From Leptodactylus fallax (taxonomy: Eukaryota > Chordata > Amphibia > Anura > Leptodactylidae): DNA of 64,000 bases. Where the stretch lies: the NCBI GenBank assembly GCA_947044405.1, contig CAMRHE010000167.1, positions 3,393,001 to 3,457,000 of the forward strand, read 5' to 3'. This document shows, piece after piece, positions 21,111 through 32,538 of the stretch (position 1 is its first letter; each line of letters begins with the position of its first letter). The position numbers and the translations under genes were made by a program. Under the pieces are notes generated by a model that saw nothing but the letters and a program-made list of their open reading frames with translations, was not told the origin of the DNA and made no database searches.

Positions 21111-21876
21111 CAGTGGTGTAACAAGGAATGGCTGGACTCCAAGGTGAACATTTGACATGGGGCCCCCCCAACTGCCCCCCGCACAAACTGCATTCCGGCG
21201 CACACTATTATGCCCTATAGTGGCCCCTGAACACAGTATTATGCTCCACAGTGACCCCTACACACAGTATTATGCCCCATAGTGGCCCCTTCACACAGTA
21301 TTATGCTCCATAGTGGCCCCTGCACACAGTATTATACATCATAGTGGCCCCCGTACACAGTATTATGCCCCATTGTGGCCCCTGCACACAGTAGTTTGCT
21401 CCATAGTGGTCCCTGCACACAGTAGTTTGCCCCATTGTTGACCACCCATGAACGATTATTATAATGATCGGAGACCCAGGGGAGGATACAAACATAAAAA
21501 ACAATGCTACGTACCTCTTCCTCACTCCGGTGCACTCCCGTGCGCTACTTCGGCCATCTTCAATGCTGGACCGGATCTTGTGTGATCCAGGCCGGTGTCG
21601 CGATGCATAATGACGTCGGCTGACGTCTGGGACGTCACCAAACAGGCCTGAAACCTGTCTGAGCGCAGGAGAGGTGAGCTACAATGTTTTTTTATGTTCC
21701 CTCACCTCCCCTGGGTCTCCTATCGTTATACTAGAGGGTCTGAAAAGACCCCCGAGTATAATGATAGCAGTGTTTTTGGGGTTCGCGGTAGCGGCTGCCA
21801 CAGGGCTCCGGGCCCCTTAATTTCCCCGGGCCCTGTGGCAGCCGCTACCGCAGCTACCCCGGTATTTACGCCCCTG
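21111..21876. mobile_element. hAT-like element nested in another hAT-like element
   Basis: Ends CAGTGGTGTAACAAGGAATG and CCCCGGTATTTACGCCCCTG. AGCGGAGG at 21103-21110 matches AGCGGTGG at 21877-21884 in 7 of 8 positions, an 8-bp target duplication. It is the same family as 22388-23765 but in the opposite orientation. 766 bp, no transposase. Confidence 0.85.
21190..21440. repeat. 32-33-bp VNTR-like array inside the nested hAT
   Basis: About seven units of ACACAGTATTATGCCCCATA plus GTGGCCCCTGC. Confidence 0.85.
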
Positions 21877-22030
21877 AGCGGTGGGCCAAGAGAGATGACA
21901 AACACAAAAAACAATGTTAACTCACCTTTTCCTGCACTCCGCAGCCACTCTATTCTCTTCGGGCGCTTCTGCCTGTAGTCAACGACTGTTGATTGAGTCT
22001 CAGAGGTCACGTCACGTCTCTGTTAAATAA

Positions 22031-22379
22031 GACTAAGTTGACTGAAAAGTTAGTGACCATTTAAAGGGATTTTCCTCCTTCTAGTTTGCCTGCTATCTCC
22101 TCTTCTTCTCCTCACTTCCTGTATTCTTCAACAAGCTGGTGTGTGGGCTTTGACTGTTTGATGGACAAGACACTATGAAGTACCTCACTCGATACAGACA
22201 TGCCTTTAGCATGAGAGATTATTTTTTATTATTACTAGAAATCTAATATAAATGCAGATAAAATATGCACAGTAAATGTATATCACAAGGTTGGAGAACA
22301 CTCACATGCTCCATGCTGACCACAGACTTACAGTAAACTCAATGTTATCTTAGTGTTTACATAGAGAGATATCAGACAC
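22031..22379. other. No feature recognised
   Basis: Includes TTAGTGACCATTTAAAGGG, a MITE-like terminus near 22050, otherwise unassigned. Confidence 0.3.
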
Positions 22380-22387
22380 TGTCTGAG

Positions 22388-23765
22388 CAGGGGCGTAAAT
22401 ACCGGGGTAGCAGCGGTAGCGGCTGCCACAGGGCCCGGGACATTAGGGGGCCCGGAGCCCTGTGGCAGCCGCTACCGTGAACCCCACAAACCAGTGGCTT
22501 AAAGATCGCGGTTGCAGGGGGTGCGACCGTGACCGGACCCGGCAGGGTACAGGGCCTGTGGCCAGCTGGAGATGGCCGGGCCCTGGATCACTATGGTAAC
22601 AGTTGAGGAAAGCCTGGTTCCCCGACCGCTATACATACTGTTATTGGAAAAGGACCCTGACATATTGCAGGCCCCTTTCCAATAGATGGCAGTCCAGGGG
22701 AGGTGACTGAAAACAATAAATACATATTCTCACCTCTCCTGGGCACAGCGTTCTCTCCGGTGCTCTTCCGTCATGTGACTGAGGCCTGTGATTAGGCCCA
22801 GTGGTTAGGCCCAGTGGTCACATGGGGCGCAGCTGCGTAATGACGTCAGTGCGCCCCTACGAGACCGCTGAGGCCTAATCACAGGCCTCAGCAGCGACGT
22901 CGGAAGAGGGCCTGAAGACGCTGAAGACAGCAGGATGGAGCGAGGATGCCAAGGAAAGGTAAGGCAAGGTAAGTATGAATGTTTGTTATTTTTAATCACC
23001 TTTCCTGGGCCTCTGATTACTATACTCTGGGGTCTGAGGAGACCCCAAAGTATAATAATAGCACCGAAGCGGAGGTGGGGCTGTTGGGAGCTTATAATAC
23101 TGTGTGGGAGCCACTGTAGAGCATATAATACTGGGTGGGGGCCACTGTAGAGCATATACTACTGGGTGGGGGCCACTGTAGAGCATATAATACTGGGTGG
23201 GGCCACTGTAAAGCATATACTAGTGGGTGGGGGCCCCTGTGGAGCATATAATACTGTGTGGGGGCCACTGTGGGGAGCATATAATACTGTGTGGGGGCCA
23301 CTGTGGGGAGCATATAATACTGTGTGGGGGCAACTGTAGGGAGCATATAATACTCTGGGGCCCACTGTGGGGGGCATATAATACTGGGTGGGGGCCACTG
23401 TGGGAAGCATATAATACTGGGTGGGGACCACTGCGGGGAGCATATAATACGGGGTGGGGGCCACTGTGTCGAGCATATTATACTGTGTGAGGCCACTGTG
23501 GGGAGCATATTATACTGTGTGTGGGGGGAGCAAGGTAGAGCATATAATGCTGTATGAGGGCCACTGTGAAAGCATATAATTCTGTGTGGGGGCCACTGTG
23601 AAGACCCGCATATAATTCTGTGTGGGGGCCACTGTTGAGCATATAACACTATCTGGGGCCACTGTTGAGAATATGTTACTGTTTGGGGACCGGTAACCGG
23701 TTCGGAGGGGGGGGGCAATGTCATATGTTCGCCTTGGGGCCCAGCCATTTCTAGTTACGCCACTG
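22388..23765. mobile_element. Complete non-autonomous hAT-like element
   Basis: TGTCTGAG at 22380-22387 is repeated exactly at 23766-23773. Ends CAGGGGCGTAAATACCGG and TCTAGTTACGCCACTG pair as a short inverted repeat typical of hAT. 1,378 bp. It contains a GC-rich hairpin at the left end, a CRE-like TGACGTCA near 22842, a consensus splice donor near 22966, the CTCTGGGGTCT palindrome and a VNTR. No transposase. Confidence 0.93.
23075..23690. repeat. 33-37-bp VNTR-like array in the hAT element
   Basis: About 17 units built on GAGCATATAATACTGTGTGG plus GGGCCACTGT. Length and sequence vary between units; the long frames on both strands are by-products. Confidence 0.9.
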
Positions 23766-23773
23766 TGTCTGAG

Positions 23774-24640
23774 TCTTTATCTGCACACTGCAATTAGCTG
23801 AACTGATTGCCCAGACCTAGAGCAGTGAGTCATGTCATCCAACCTGTATAAGATAGCAGGACGGGTACCTTGACAACAATAAATACACAATGTGAGGAGT
23901 AGTTTCACTTAGCAGGCAAATGAAGCAGCATTACTAGAGCAATGTATTCAGGAAAATGCTTTCATTTACCTAAGTAGTATAGATAGGATCCTTGAGCTGG
24001 GACTAACCTCTTAAGGAACAGTAAACCTAAAAATGAAAGATAAAAGGTAAACAGTAGATTAAATTGCCTGTAACAATTTGTAATTGTGTCTGTTTCTTAC
24101 AGTCTTGCAGAAATTCTGCAGAGAGCACAGGGGTTAATATCCTGCTCATCTGTTTTTGACTAAAAACAATGAGAGGGCAATGTTTAATAATTTTTTTCTT
24201 ATCCTTTTATAGACTAGCTCTAGCCATTTGTCATACGACATGTTGTGGTTGTGCTGGAGCAGTGGCCGAAACCACACTACATGGGAAGGTAAAGTTGTAT
24301 GTATTTGTTGTTGCATAGTTCTCAGACATGCAGGAATAATGAAAGCACCATGGCAATGTGTGAATGTATTCATACAAAGAGAGACAGAATAGTGAAAAAG
24401 AGAAGTATTGCTGATCAGTTGGACATATTTCAATATGTTAATTTTTAACTTTCTAGTATATTATACAAAATAACTTCTTAGGGGAGGAGAAGACTGGGGA
24501 GAAAGAATTAGGTTCTTATTGTATTTCTTGGCATTTCCTATTTAGCGGGATTTTTTGTTTAGAGAGGATCAATACAAATATGTAAAACTTGGTTTCAGGC
24601 AAGTGTCCTCAGTGGAGCATGTAATGGAAATAAAAAAATT
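23774..24640. other. No gene recognised
   Basis: 24211-24291 is flanked by TTTTATAG and GGTAAAG like an exon but has no convincing reading frame and resembles repeat sequence. Confidence 0.3.
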
Positions 24641-24944
24641 AAAAAGAGTCTACTACCTCCCCCAAGCATATTGAACTGTCACCAGCGCATTACAGAGATC
24701 ATTACAGTGATAAACATCATACCATCTTGAGAAAAACAACTTTGAAGTAAAACAACAATGTTTTATGCAAATAAGGAAGTTGGTGCACTGAGGACGTGTC
24801 TTCTTGCTGTTCAAATAGCATAGGTTATGTCATAACAGTGGGAGGTTTAAGTCCCACTGCAAGGGATGGTGTAGACAGGAGGTGGTAGGGGTCTTAACGG
24901 TAAGAACAGTGCTCCAGGGAGTTGAAGGTCCACCCCCAGCGCAC
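24641..24944. mobile_element. MITE-like repeat, inverted relative of 26370-26720
   Basis: CTCCCCCAAGCATATTGAACTG, GAGAAAAACAACTTTGAAG and the GTGCACTG segment recur, in different order or orientation, at 26370-26720. Class not determined. Confidence 0.4.
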
Positions 24945-25075
24945 TCCAAAGGCATACTGATAGGGAACCTGTATTGTGAGCCCTGTATGGGACAGTTACT
25001 GACTATGCCTGTAAAAGTATTGCTGAAAATGTAGGCACTATAGAAATAAGAGCAGTAAATAAATACATAACAGTA
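24945..25075 (+). mobile_element. SINE 3' part
   Basis: CATACTGATAGGGAAC, TTGTGAGCCC and TGCCTGTAAAAGTATTGCTG correspond to the body and tail of the SINE at 32166-32385, ending in an A-rich tail (AAATAAATAC). The tRNA-like head is missing. Confidence 0.6.
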
Positions 25076-25640
25076 TGCTTGAGGGAGGTGGTAGACTTCC
25101 TTTAAAATAAGAAGAATTGTTGATTTTTCCTGGAAAAAAAATCTCTCCCTATTTTTCAATTTTGGACAACCTCCAAACAGTCAAAAAAAAAAAATTCAGC
25201 CATCCCACTGCAAATATTTCACCCTTATTCACTTAAAACTTTTCATAGAAAATGTCTCCTTGTTACCCATAGCAACTAATCAGAGCTCCGCTTTTATTTT
25301 TTATTCTTGAGCAGTGCTACAAGTAGTAGCTGCACTGTGATTGGTTGTTATGCACAACAATACAATTTTCATTTATGAGGCCATTATGCTTTATGTTCTT
25401 AGACATTGCTGGATTTTTTTCTGCCCTGTAGCGTCAGGTGGCTTTTATCCACACGACATCACTTCCAGTCATTTAGTCAGCTGTCTGCTATTTATTCCTT
25501 CCTTCATAGATGTCACAATTAAATTTGTTCTAGTAAAGTAAAAATGCAGGTGTAAATAAAGTGTAATATTACTGCCCCAGGCTGCATTTATTACACAGCA
25601 GGTTTTATTGCATTTTTCACCTTAATTTGCATAAAATCAC
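25076..25640. other. No feature recognised
   Basis: AT-rich, no exon or defined repeat. Confidence 0.3.
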
Positions 25641-26150
25641 AGTATAGCTGTATAGGCTATATGTGTTTGTGTGGAGAGGTGGCATTGTATAGGCTGAGTC
25701 TCAGGGGAGAGGGCAGTACTGTATAGGATATAGGTGTGTGGGGTTATTACTGTATATAAGCTGTGTGTGGGGGACGGGATATTACTATATATGCTGTGTG
25801 GGGGGGCATTGCTGTATAAGGATGTGTATGTGAGGGCATTACTATATAGGCTGTGTGTAGGGGAGGGGGCATTACTGTATATGATCTGTGTGTGTGGCAT
25901 TACTGTAGAGGATGTGCATGTGGGGGCATTACTATATAGGCTGTGTGTAGGGGAGGGGGCATTACTGTATATGATCTGTGTGTGTGGCATTACTGTAGAG
26001 AATGTGTATGTGGGGGCATTACTATGTAGGCTGTGTGTAGGGGAGGGGCATTACTGTATATGTTGTGTGTGGGAAGAGGGGGCATTACTGTATAGGCTAA
26101 GTGTGGGGGAGGGAACATTACTATATAGGCTGTGTGTGGGGAGCTTCTTT
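25641..26150. repeat. VNTR-like array with 90-bp higher-order unit
   Basis: Repeats of GGCATTACTATATAGGCTGTG of about 27-35 bp. A 90-bp block (ATTACTGTATATGATCTGTG at 25871 and 25961) is itself duplicated. Beyond it a CTTTCCTAGTTATGCTCCTG terminus near 26340 looks hAT-like, so the array probably lies in another hAT-like element with an undefined left end. Confidence 0.8.
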
Positions 26151-26344
26151 ATAGATTTTTTTTTTTTTTGTGTGTGGAGGAAGGGGTCAGATATTTATTC
26201 CAAATTCCTGGATAACCCCTTTGAGCCCACAGTTAGCCTCCTTCAACTCCCCAAACCCCCCTCCCCCAGCTAGAAAATTAGGATGGGAGGTCCTGTGAAA
26301 AGTTTGTTATGGATCCCAGGCTTTCCTAGTTATGCTCCTGCTGT

Positions 26345-27770
26345 TACATATTTCACTTTTGTAAATTATGAGAAAAACAACTTTGAAGTTGTATGCAAAT
26401 GAGGAAGTTAGTGCACTGGGGGCGGGCCTTCAGCTCCCTGGAGCACTGCTCTTGCCACTTAGACCTTTACCATAAATTGCCTGTACCACCCTGTGCTGTA
26501 GGAGTTTATGCTCCCTCTGCTATGAAATCACATATCCTGTTTGAGAAGAAAAAGCAGTGGACTAAAAGCGTGTTGACAGCGCACCAACTGTTCATTTGCA
26601 AAGTTGTTTCCTACAAATCTATGAAAGTGATATACAAAATAAAGATATGTTGTTTATCACTATATTGTTCTCTGTAAATTGGTGGCAGCAGTTGGATATG
26701 CTTGGGGAAGATGGTAAACTCTCTTTAAGTATTGTAGTAGAATTGTTATATGCTTATGTTTTTTTCATTTTCATATCTCTTTCGACAGGGTGACATGCTG
26801 CTGTGTAAATATAAAATATTTCAAATTATGAATTCAAGGAAAACCTAGGTCAGTTGTATTGCAAATTTATCACTGACCCTATTCAGAGAGTGTCACTGAA
26901 AATTGCCCGGTGTCATTGCTTATGCTTGGAACATTTTAAACAATACATTGACCTTCTAATGGCTGTTAGAAAGTTCCCAAACTTTCCAAAAGGGTTCTAT
27001 TGTTAAAAACTCAATCCTTTCAAAGCTGACTTACAACCTAGAGGAAGCCCTGGACTGACTAGTTTTTAATGTCTATAGTAAAACTAGGTCTACATACAGT
27101 GCTTTTTTGTGAAAATCTGTAAATTGGACCTTCCCATGCTTAACCTATAACCATTGTAACACTAAAATGGATGGAAACATTATACAAACCTTAGCCCATC
27201 CTATACCACAACAGTGTTATGACTATTCTTACACAATGAGGTTTTTTTTTTTATAAAGATTCTAATAGGTGCACCCACATTGTAAGAACAGACCTACCAA
27301 CCATTTTCTATACTATTTAATTAGGATGTGTGTACTAGAAAATTATAATAGTCAAAAAAGACCAAGAAGTTCATTTCCATCTGCTGCCTCTTGAGTTACT
27401 TTCTTTTCATATTGTGGACCTCTATTCTGTGACATTCCAGAAGATAACTGAGACCAGAGGTACAATATTCTAGCAAGATTGGTGGAGTTCTACAGTGGTT
27501 TGTGAATCTTCCAGGATCCCATTCTAGGGAGGATAATAAGTGACTTTAATTTCCTTCATTTGTACATAGTTTAGGTTTTGAAACTTCTCTAGCCTGATGA
27601 ACATCAACAATTCTTTTTCTGATGTCCTCATAAATCTCCTTTGTTCATATCATGGTACACTTCTACAAATGTGTTGTGAAAATCAGACTTTGATAGATCC
27701 CTGTTTTTTAAATAAAACAGGTCACTCCTCACACCTGATTGCCATCCGATTGACATTCCCACCTGCTTAT
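26345..27770. other. MITE-like repeat (to about 26720) then unassigned sequence
   Basis: 26370-26720 pairs with 24641-24944. The rest appears unique. An acceptor-like TTTCGACAG at 26789 leads only into a short frame and was not called. Confidence 0.3.
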
Positions 27771-28159
27771 CCTTAGGCTACATTCAGACAACCGAGGTGC
27801 AAAACGTCCATTTTTCACAGCTGTCTTGCATCCGAGGGGCACCCGTTTTCCTGGATCCCCCATACATTTTAATGTTATGGAGGGATCCATGAAAACAGAC
27901 AAAAATAGGACATAATCTATATTTTGACAGTCCGTTACAAAGGACAACTCTGAAGGGTTCACAAAATTTCAAGCACTATGGCTGACCATACAGAGCTTTT
28001 AGCGAAATGAGCAATTAAATAGGGGGTGGCAAGTAAGCAAGAGAGAGAAGCAAGCAAGAACAAAAATGTGAGAGGCCTGAGAAAATCTAATATATTATAA
28101 ATCCATTAATAAAAAATATATATGGTCACAATGTGTTAAATAATCATGAAAGTATAACA
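27771..28159. other. Half of a MITE and spacer
   Basis: GGCTACATTCAGACAACCGAGG at 27777 resembles one arm of the TTCACAC-type foldback elements; no second arm found. Confidence 0.3.
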
Positions 28160-28161
28160 TA

Positions 28162-29736
28162 CAGTTGAAACCAGTAGTTTACATACACTATATAAAAAAA
28201 AACACATATGCATGTTTTTCTCACTATCTGACATGAAATCAGAATAACCCTTTCCTGTTTTAGGTCAATTAGGATTACCAAAATTATTTATATTTGCCAA
28301 ATTCCAGAATAATAAGAGAGAGATAATTTTTTAAGGTGTTTTTATTACTTTCTGCAAAGTCAAAAGTTTGCATACACTAAGATTACTATATCTTTAAACA
28401 ATTTGGAACAGCCCATATGATGATGTCATGTCTTTGGAAGCTTCTGACACACCTGTGGATGTATTTTAAGGCACACCTGAAACACACTGCTTAGTTGTAT
28501 AACATCATGGGAAAATCTAAAGAAATCAGCCAAGATATCAGGAAGAGAACTGTGGACTTGCACAAGTCTGGTTCATCCTTGGGTGAAATTTCCAGATACC
28601 TGAAGGTGTCTCGTTCATCTGTACAAACAATTATATGCAAGTACAAACAAGATGGGAATGTCCATCCATCATACTGCTCAGGAAGGAGATAGGTTCTGTG
28701 TCCCAGAGATGAACATGCTTTGGTACGAAATGTGCCTATCAACCCAAGAACAAAAGCAAAAGACCTTGTGAAGATGCTGGCTGAAGCTGGTAAGAGTGTG
28801 TCATTATCCACAGTGAAACGAGTACTGTATTGACATGGGCTGAAAGGCCACTCTGCCAGGAAGAAGCCATTAAACATAAAAAAGCCAGATTAATGTTTGC
28901 AAATGCACACAGGAACAAAGACCTTCATTTTTGGAGACATGTCCTGTGGTCTGACAAAACTAAAATTGAACTGTTTGGCCATAATGACCATCGTTACATT
29001 TGGAGGAAAAAGGGAGAAGTTTGCAAGCCTGAGAACACCATCCCAACTGTGAAACATGGGGGTGGCAACATCATGTGGTGGGGTTGTTTTGCTGCAGGAG
29101 GCACTGGTGCACTCCACAAAATAGATGGCATCATGAGGAAAGAACATTATGTAGCAATACTGAAGCAACATCTCAAGACATCAGTCAGGAAGTTAAAGCT
29201 TGGGAGCAAATGGGTATTCCAAATGTACATTGACCCGAAGCATACTGCCTAACTGGTTACAAAGTGGCTTAAGGATAACAAAGTCAATGTTTTGGAGTGG
29301 CCATCACAAAGTCATGATCTCAATCCTATTGAAAATTTATGGGCAAAGCTGAAAAGGCAGGTGCGAGCAAGGCGGCCTACAAACATGGCTCAGTTACACT
29401 AGATCTGATAGGAGGAATGGGCCCAAATTCCTACCAACTATTATGAGAAGCTTGTGGAAGGAGATCCCAGACATTTGACTCAAGTCATACAGTTTAAGGG
29501 CAATGGTACCAAATACTTATGAAATGTATGTAAACTTTTGACTTTGCAGAAAGTAATAAAAAATGCCTTAAAAATTCTCTCTCTCTCATGATTCTGGTAT
29601 TTGGCAAATTATAAATAATATTGGTAATCCTAATTGACCTAAAATGGGAAAGGTTTATTCTGCTTTCATGTCAGAGTGAGAAAAACTTGCATATGTGTTT
29701 TTTTATATAGTGTATGTAAACTTCTGGTTTCAACTG
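28162..29736 (+). mobile_element. Sleeping Beauty/Frog Prince-like Tc1 transposon
   Basis: TA at 28160-28161 and 29737-29738. Outer ends CAGTTGAAACCAGTAGTTTA and its complement match the Sleeping Beauty type. A second internal direct repeat (AAAAGTTTGCATACACTAAG near 28366, mirrored near 29527) gives the IR/DR structure of that group. 1,575 bp. Confidence 0.93.
28507..29522 (+). pseudogene. Sleeping Beauty-like transposase, decayed
   Basis: Begins MGKSKEISQDIRKRTVDLHK, recognisably the Sleeping Beauty family N-terminus. In-frame stops at 28690-28692 and 28831-28833, a frameshift near 28875, another stop at 29250-29252 and several after 29400. First catalytic Asp kept ([11 protein letters not shown], though the following Glu is Lys). 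The second is changed: the usual MDNDPKHT reads MYIDPKHT, so Asp is Tyr. The Glu remains (NPIENLW). The element could still be moved in trans if its ends work. Confidence 0.92.
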
Positions 29737-29738
29737 TA

Positions 29739-30780
29739 TCACATTTTATTATACTGCACTTCTTGGTATATCGCTTTGGCATGCCTAACTACTATAGATT
29801 TTGCGGCCAATCAAAGTGAATGTTGTGAGTTCATATGTTCTAACCAAGTCTTACATCTCTCTCCAAACATTACTAGTGCCTTAAATGGAATGAATAGATG
29901 CAAAGAACATATATACACATCCACCTTTTGCATTCATTCTTTCTTAAAAATTAAAGTAGAGGTTTACCTTGGGTAAAGCTTTTGTATATTCTCCAGCTAC
30001 CAAATATATTTGCATCAAAAGAATTATGCCTATTATAAATGGGAAAAGACTGATAAAAGAAATGAGGCTTCTTAGAAGACTGAAGTAAATATGCACTTAA
30101 AGCCCATAAGCATTGACTTAATAAAACAGTTAAATAAAATGACAACAGAAAAAGATCTGTACACACAGTTTGCATAGAGGAACCTAAAGGCAGATATCGC
30201 AACATAAACAGTAGTAGAAGTGGTACTGAAGTAATGACTTGCTGATCTCAGGTCTGTCTCTTTCTAATCTTTCAACCTTCCTACACATCTTCAGAAATAT
30301 CCATGACATGTTGTATTTGCATTCCATTCTCACAGTATTGATCACAGAGAAATATGTTTTTTAATGACATGAATATAATGTTATGTTAAGGCAGTGCAAA
30401 ACCTACACTCAGCAGACATTTCAAGAGCCAAACATAATACAGCAGACTTCCTAATCTCACTCTAAAGGCAGGCGAGCGACAGAACAGCATGCTTCTTAGT
30501 GACAGCCATAACACTGTTAACAGGATTTACTGTGGCAGAAAGAGAAATTAAACTATGCTCAGCATTTTCAGGCTTTATAAAATATGGAATTTTACAGTCT
30601 CATCCTCCTGTTCATTAGAGTAACAATATGTTCAGTGCAATGAATTAGGGTGCATTCAGAAACAACAGATTTGTTGTAGAAATTTTTGAAATTGTCCCAT
30701 TTTATCTGAATGGGGCTTGCACAAATGTATGTGCTTGGTGCAGAAGCAAACCCATTCAGATATATAGATCAAAATTTAAA
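29739..30780. other. No feature recognised
   Basis: About 1 kb of AT-rich sequence without a supportable exon. TGCATTCAGAAACAACAGA near 30652 resembles one MITE arm. Confidence 0.3.
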
Positions 30781-30782
30781 GA

Positions 30783-31200
30783 GGGTTTTCCATTAATAAC
30801 ATTTATACCCCAACCACAAGATTGGGGAATAATATCTGTCTGCAGGGTGTAAGACCCGTGGGACACCCAGCAATCATGAGAAAGGGGCCAGAAAGTTCCC
30901 CTGTGTGTACCATGTGAATGATGTAGTGGTATGCATGCTGGACCACTGCTCTATTCACTTTTCGGGTAGCTTTGTAGAAATTGATGGAGAAGTGGCCATG
31001 TATGCATGTTACTGCTCCATTCACATGAGTCCTAACAAACAGACCCTTATCTATACCCTGTGGATAGGGGTAAAGGTGTCTACAGGGGGAAGGCCTCCTT
31101 CGGTGGGCTGTAGTGTATACAAGTTTTGGGATCCATTTTACAGTAATCAATCCCATCCTGTTCATGGGTCTAATGTCCTGAAATGGTAGCTTCATATTGA
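30783..31200. mobile_element. Probable MITE copy
   Basis: Non-coding unit with the TATACCCTGTGGATAGGGG segment, related to 14868-15116. Begins near GAGGGTTTTCC. Both strands show open frames, which I regard as accidental. Confidence 0.35.
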
Positions 31201-31599
31201 TCTATCGTAATGACATTTGGGTCATTAAAGATGAGGGTCAGGATAGGATTTATAGCTATGATGTGTACCCATAAATACTTTGTGTGCATTACAACCATCT
31301 GAAAGAGACCTAAGCCACAGAAATATCTGCAACAAATCTGCCATATGAAAATTCATGCATAAGGACGTGTGTCAGACATCTCATTACCATGCAGGTTAAT
31401 TAACAATGTTTCACAAGGTCTAAACGCAAGGGGGCACACAAGACTGGTAGACACTATGGTACACATGGAGGTGGAATCCTGGGGTTTCTGTGTGATATCA
31501 CCCACAGAAAGGGAGCCTTCTATATAGTTACAGTACAGTTGAAAAAAGTTCAACCAAGGGATGGGAAAGAGCATGACTGAAGGGAAGGAAATAAGTATT
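31201..31599 (-). other. Possible LINE 3' UTR and spacer
   Basis: Lies just downstream (minus strand) of the LINE ORF2 end; no tail repeat recognised. Confidence 0.25.
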
Positions 31600-31960
31600 C
31601 TATACATTTACATAAGCATCAATGTCATTTTGCTGTAAAAAGGCATCTAAGCTGTTTATGAAGCTGTCAGATGTTGCCACTGTGACCAGCACCTGGGGTA
31701 GGCTATGCCACAGATTCACAGTCCTTACAATGAAGTCTTGTTGCCTATAGAGATTAAACCTTTTTTTCCAGAAGAAGGAAGTGTCCCCTCGTCTTCTGAA
31801 GAGAATTTACATGAGGAAGGTTTTATTGTTAGACAGGCAGCTTGGGGAGAGGCAGAAGTGAGAGTAGTCAGGGACAAAAGTGTGGTCCCAGGAGTGACGC
31901 AAGGCATTGAACAGACCAAGTGTGTGCAGTAGCTGCAGAAGGGGAGAAGTTAAAGGGGTT
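31600..31960 (-). pseudogene. C-terminal end of a CR1-like LINE ORF2
   Basis: The minus strand reads RRRGDTSFFWKKRFNL, then FIVRTVNLWHSLPQ, then SDSFINSLDAFLQ and a stop at 31600-31602. The pattern of basic start, VNLWNSLP and SFKxxLDxF is the typical C-terminus after the reverse transcriptase of CR1-type LINEs. One stop lies upstream (about 31817). 5'-truncated, as is normal for LINE copies. Exact clade not certain. Confidence 0.65.
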
Positions 31961-32165
31961 GTCAAGCTTTTTGATTTTTTCAAAAAGGGCCTCCATTATC
32001 TGAAAAATTAAAGCTAGACCCATGCCACATTTGGATTCAGAACTACATAGTTACCTATAAAACGCTCTAATATAAGTGGCAATAAAAGTAGTGTTGGCCA
32101 GTGTAAAATCAGTTAATTTGCTAGGACAAATAATAGGGAAAAATGTGGAATTACACTCATAAAGA
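31961..32165. other. Spacer
   Basis: Begins with AAAGGGGTTGTCAAGC, one terminus of the AGGGGTTGTC MITE type. No second end. Confidence 0.3.
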
Positions 32166-32385
32166 GCATGGTGGCTCAGTGGTTTGCACCGTTGCTTTGC
32201 AGTGGAGTCCTGGGTTTAGATCTGATCTGCATTGACGCCTGTATGTTTTCACTTTGCTTGCATGTTTTTTTCTCCCACACTTGAGAGAACTACTGATAGG
32301 GAACTTAGAATGCAAGCCCTTCTTGGGACAGTGGGTGGTGACAATGTCTGTAAAGTGCTGAAAAACATGTGGGTACTAGTTAAGG
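32166..32385 (+). mobile_element. tRNA-derived SINE
   Basis: The A-box-like TGGCTCAGTGG at about 32172 and the degenerate B-box GGGTTTAGATC at about 32212 form a tRNA-like head. A body with CTCCCACACTTGAGAG and a 3' part with TGTCTGTAAAGTGCTGAAAA follow. The 3' part resembles the tail of the LINE at 33752-34556, as expected of a SINE that borrows LINE machinery. Confidence 0.7.
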
Positions 32386-32538
32386 CTAAGTTCACATCTG
32401 CTGCGACAGAAATTGTCGGTGAGAAAAGTCCTGCAAGGAGGAATTTTCTCTATGATGGTTTCTGTATAAAAACTTTGGACACCCAGCGGACCCCATTATA
32501 GTCTATGGAGAGCCCAGCGCAGATGTGAACATAGCCTA
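32384..32538. mobile_element. Foldback MITE, GGCTAAGTTCACATCTGC termini
   Basis: Ends GGCTAAGTTCACATCTGC and GCAGATGTGAACATAGCC are inverted. Includes GCGGACCCCATTATAG, also present in the MITE at 49943. Confidence 0.65.

Larger units (their letters stand above)
20598..22030. mobile_element. hAT-like element (host of a nested hAT insertion)
   Basis: Left end CAGGGGTAGGAAACC resembles hAT termini. Contains its own 33-bp array (20697-21040). It is interrupted at AGCGGAGG by a second element. Sequence beyond the insertion (21885 on) has the GTTAACTCACCTTTTCCTG segment expected of the same family. The right terminus was not located, so 22030 is approximate. Confidence 0.45.

Noticed and set aside
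23092..23748. 218-codon frame rich in Tyr/Pro/Ser repeats
   Set aside because: Also a VNTR translation; frames are open on both strands.
24211..24291. Exon-like segment between TTTTATAG and GGTAAAG
   Set aside because: No reading frame that looks like protein, and the sequence resembles interspersed repeat.
25637..26273. Open frames on both strands over the 25.7 kb array
   Set aside because: Product of the tandem repeat; no codon bias or start context.
26789..26850. Acceptor-like TTTCGACAG followed by a short open frame
   Set aside because: Only about 19 codons of AT-rich composition; no support beyond the AG.
27596..27640. CCTGATGAACATC as a hammerhead core
   Set aside because: No GAAA or closing stem follows.
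30803..31195. 130-codon minus-strand frame
   Set aside because: Lies in a MITE-like repeat with an equally open opposite strand; no protein features.
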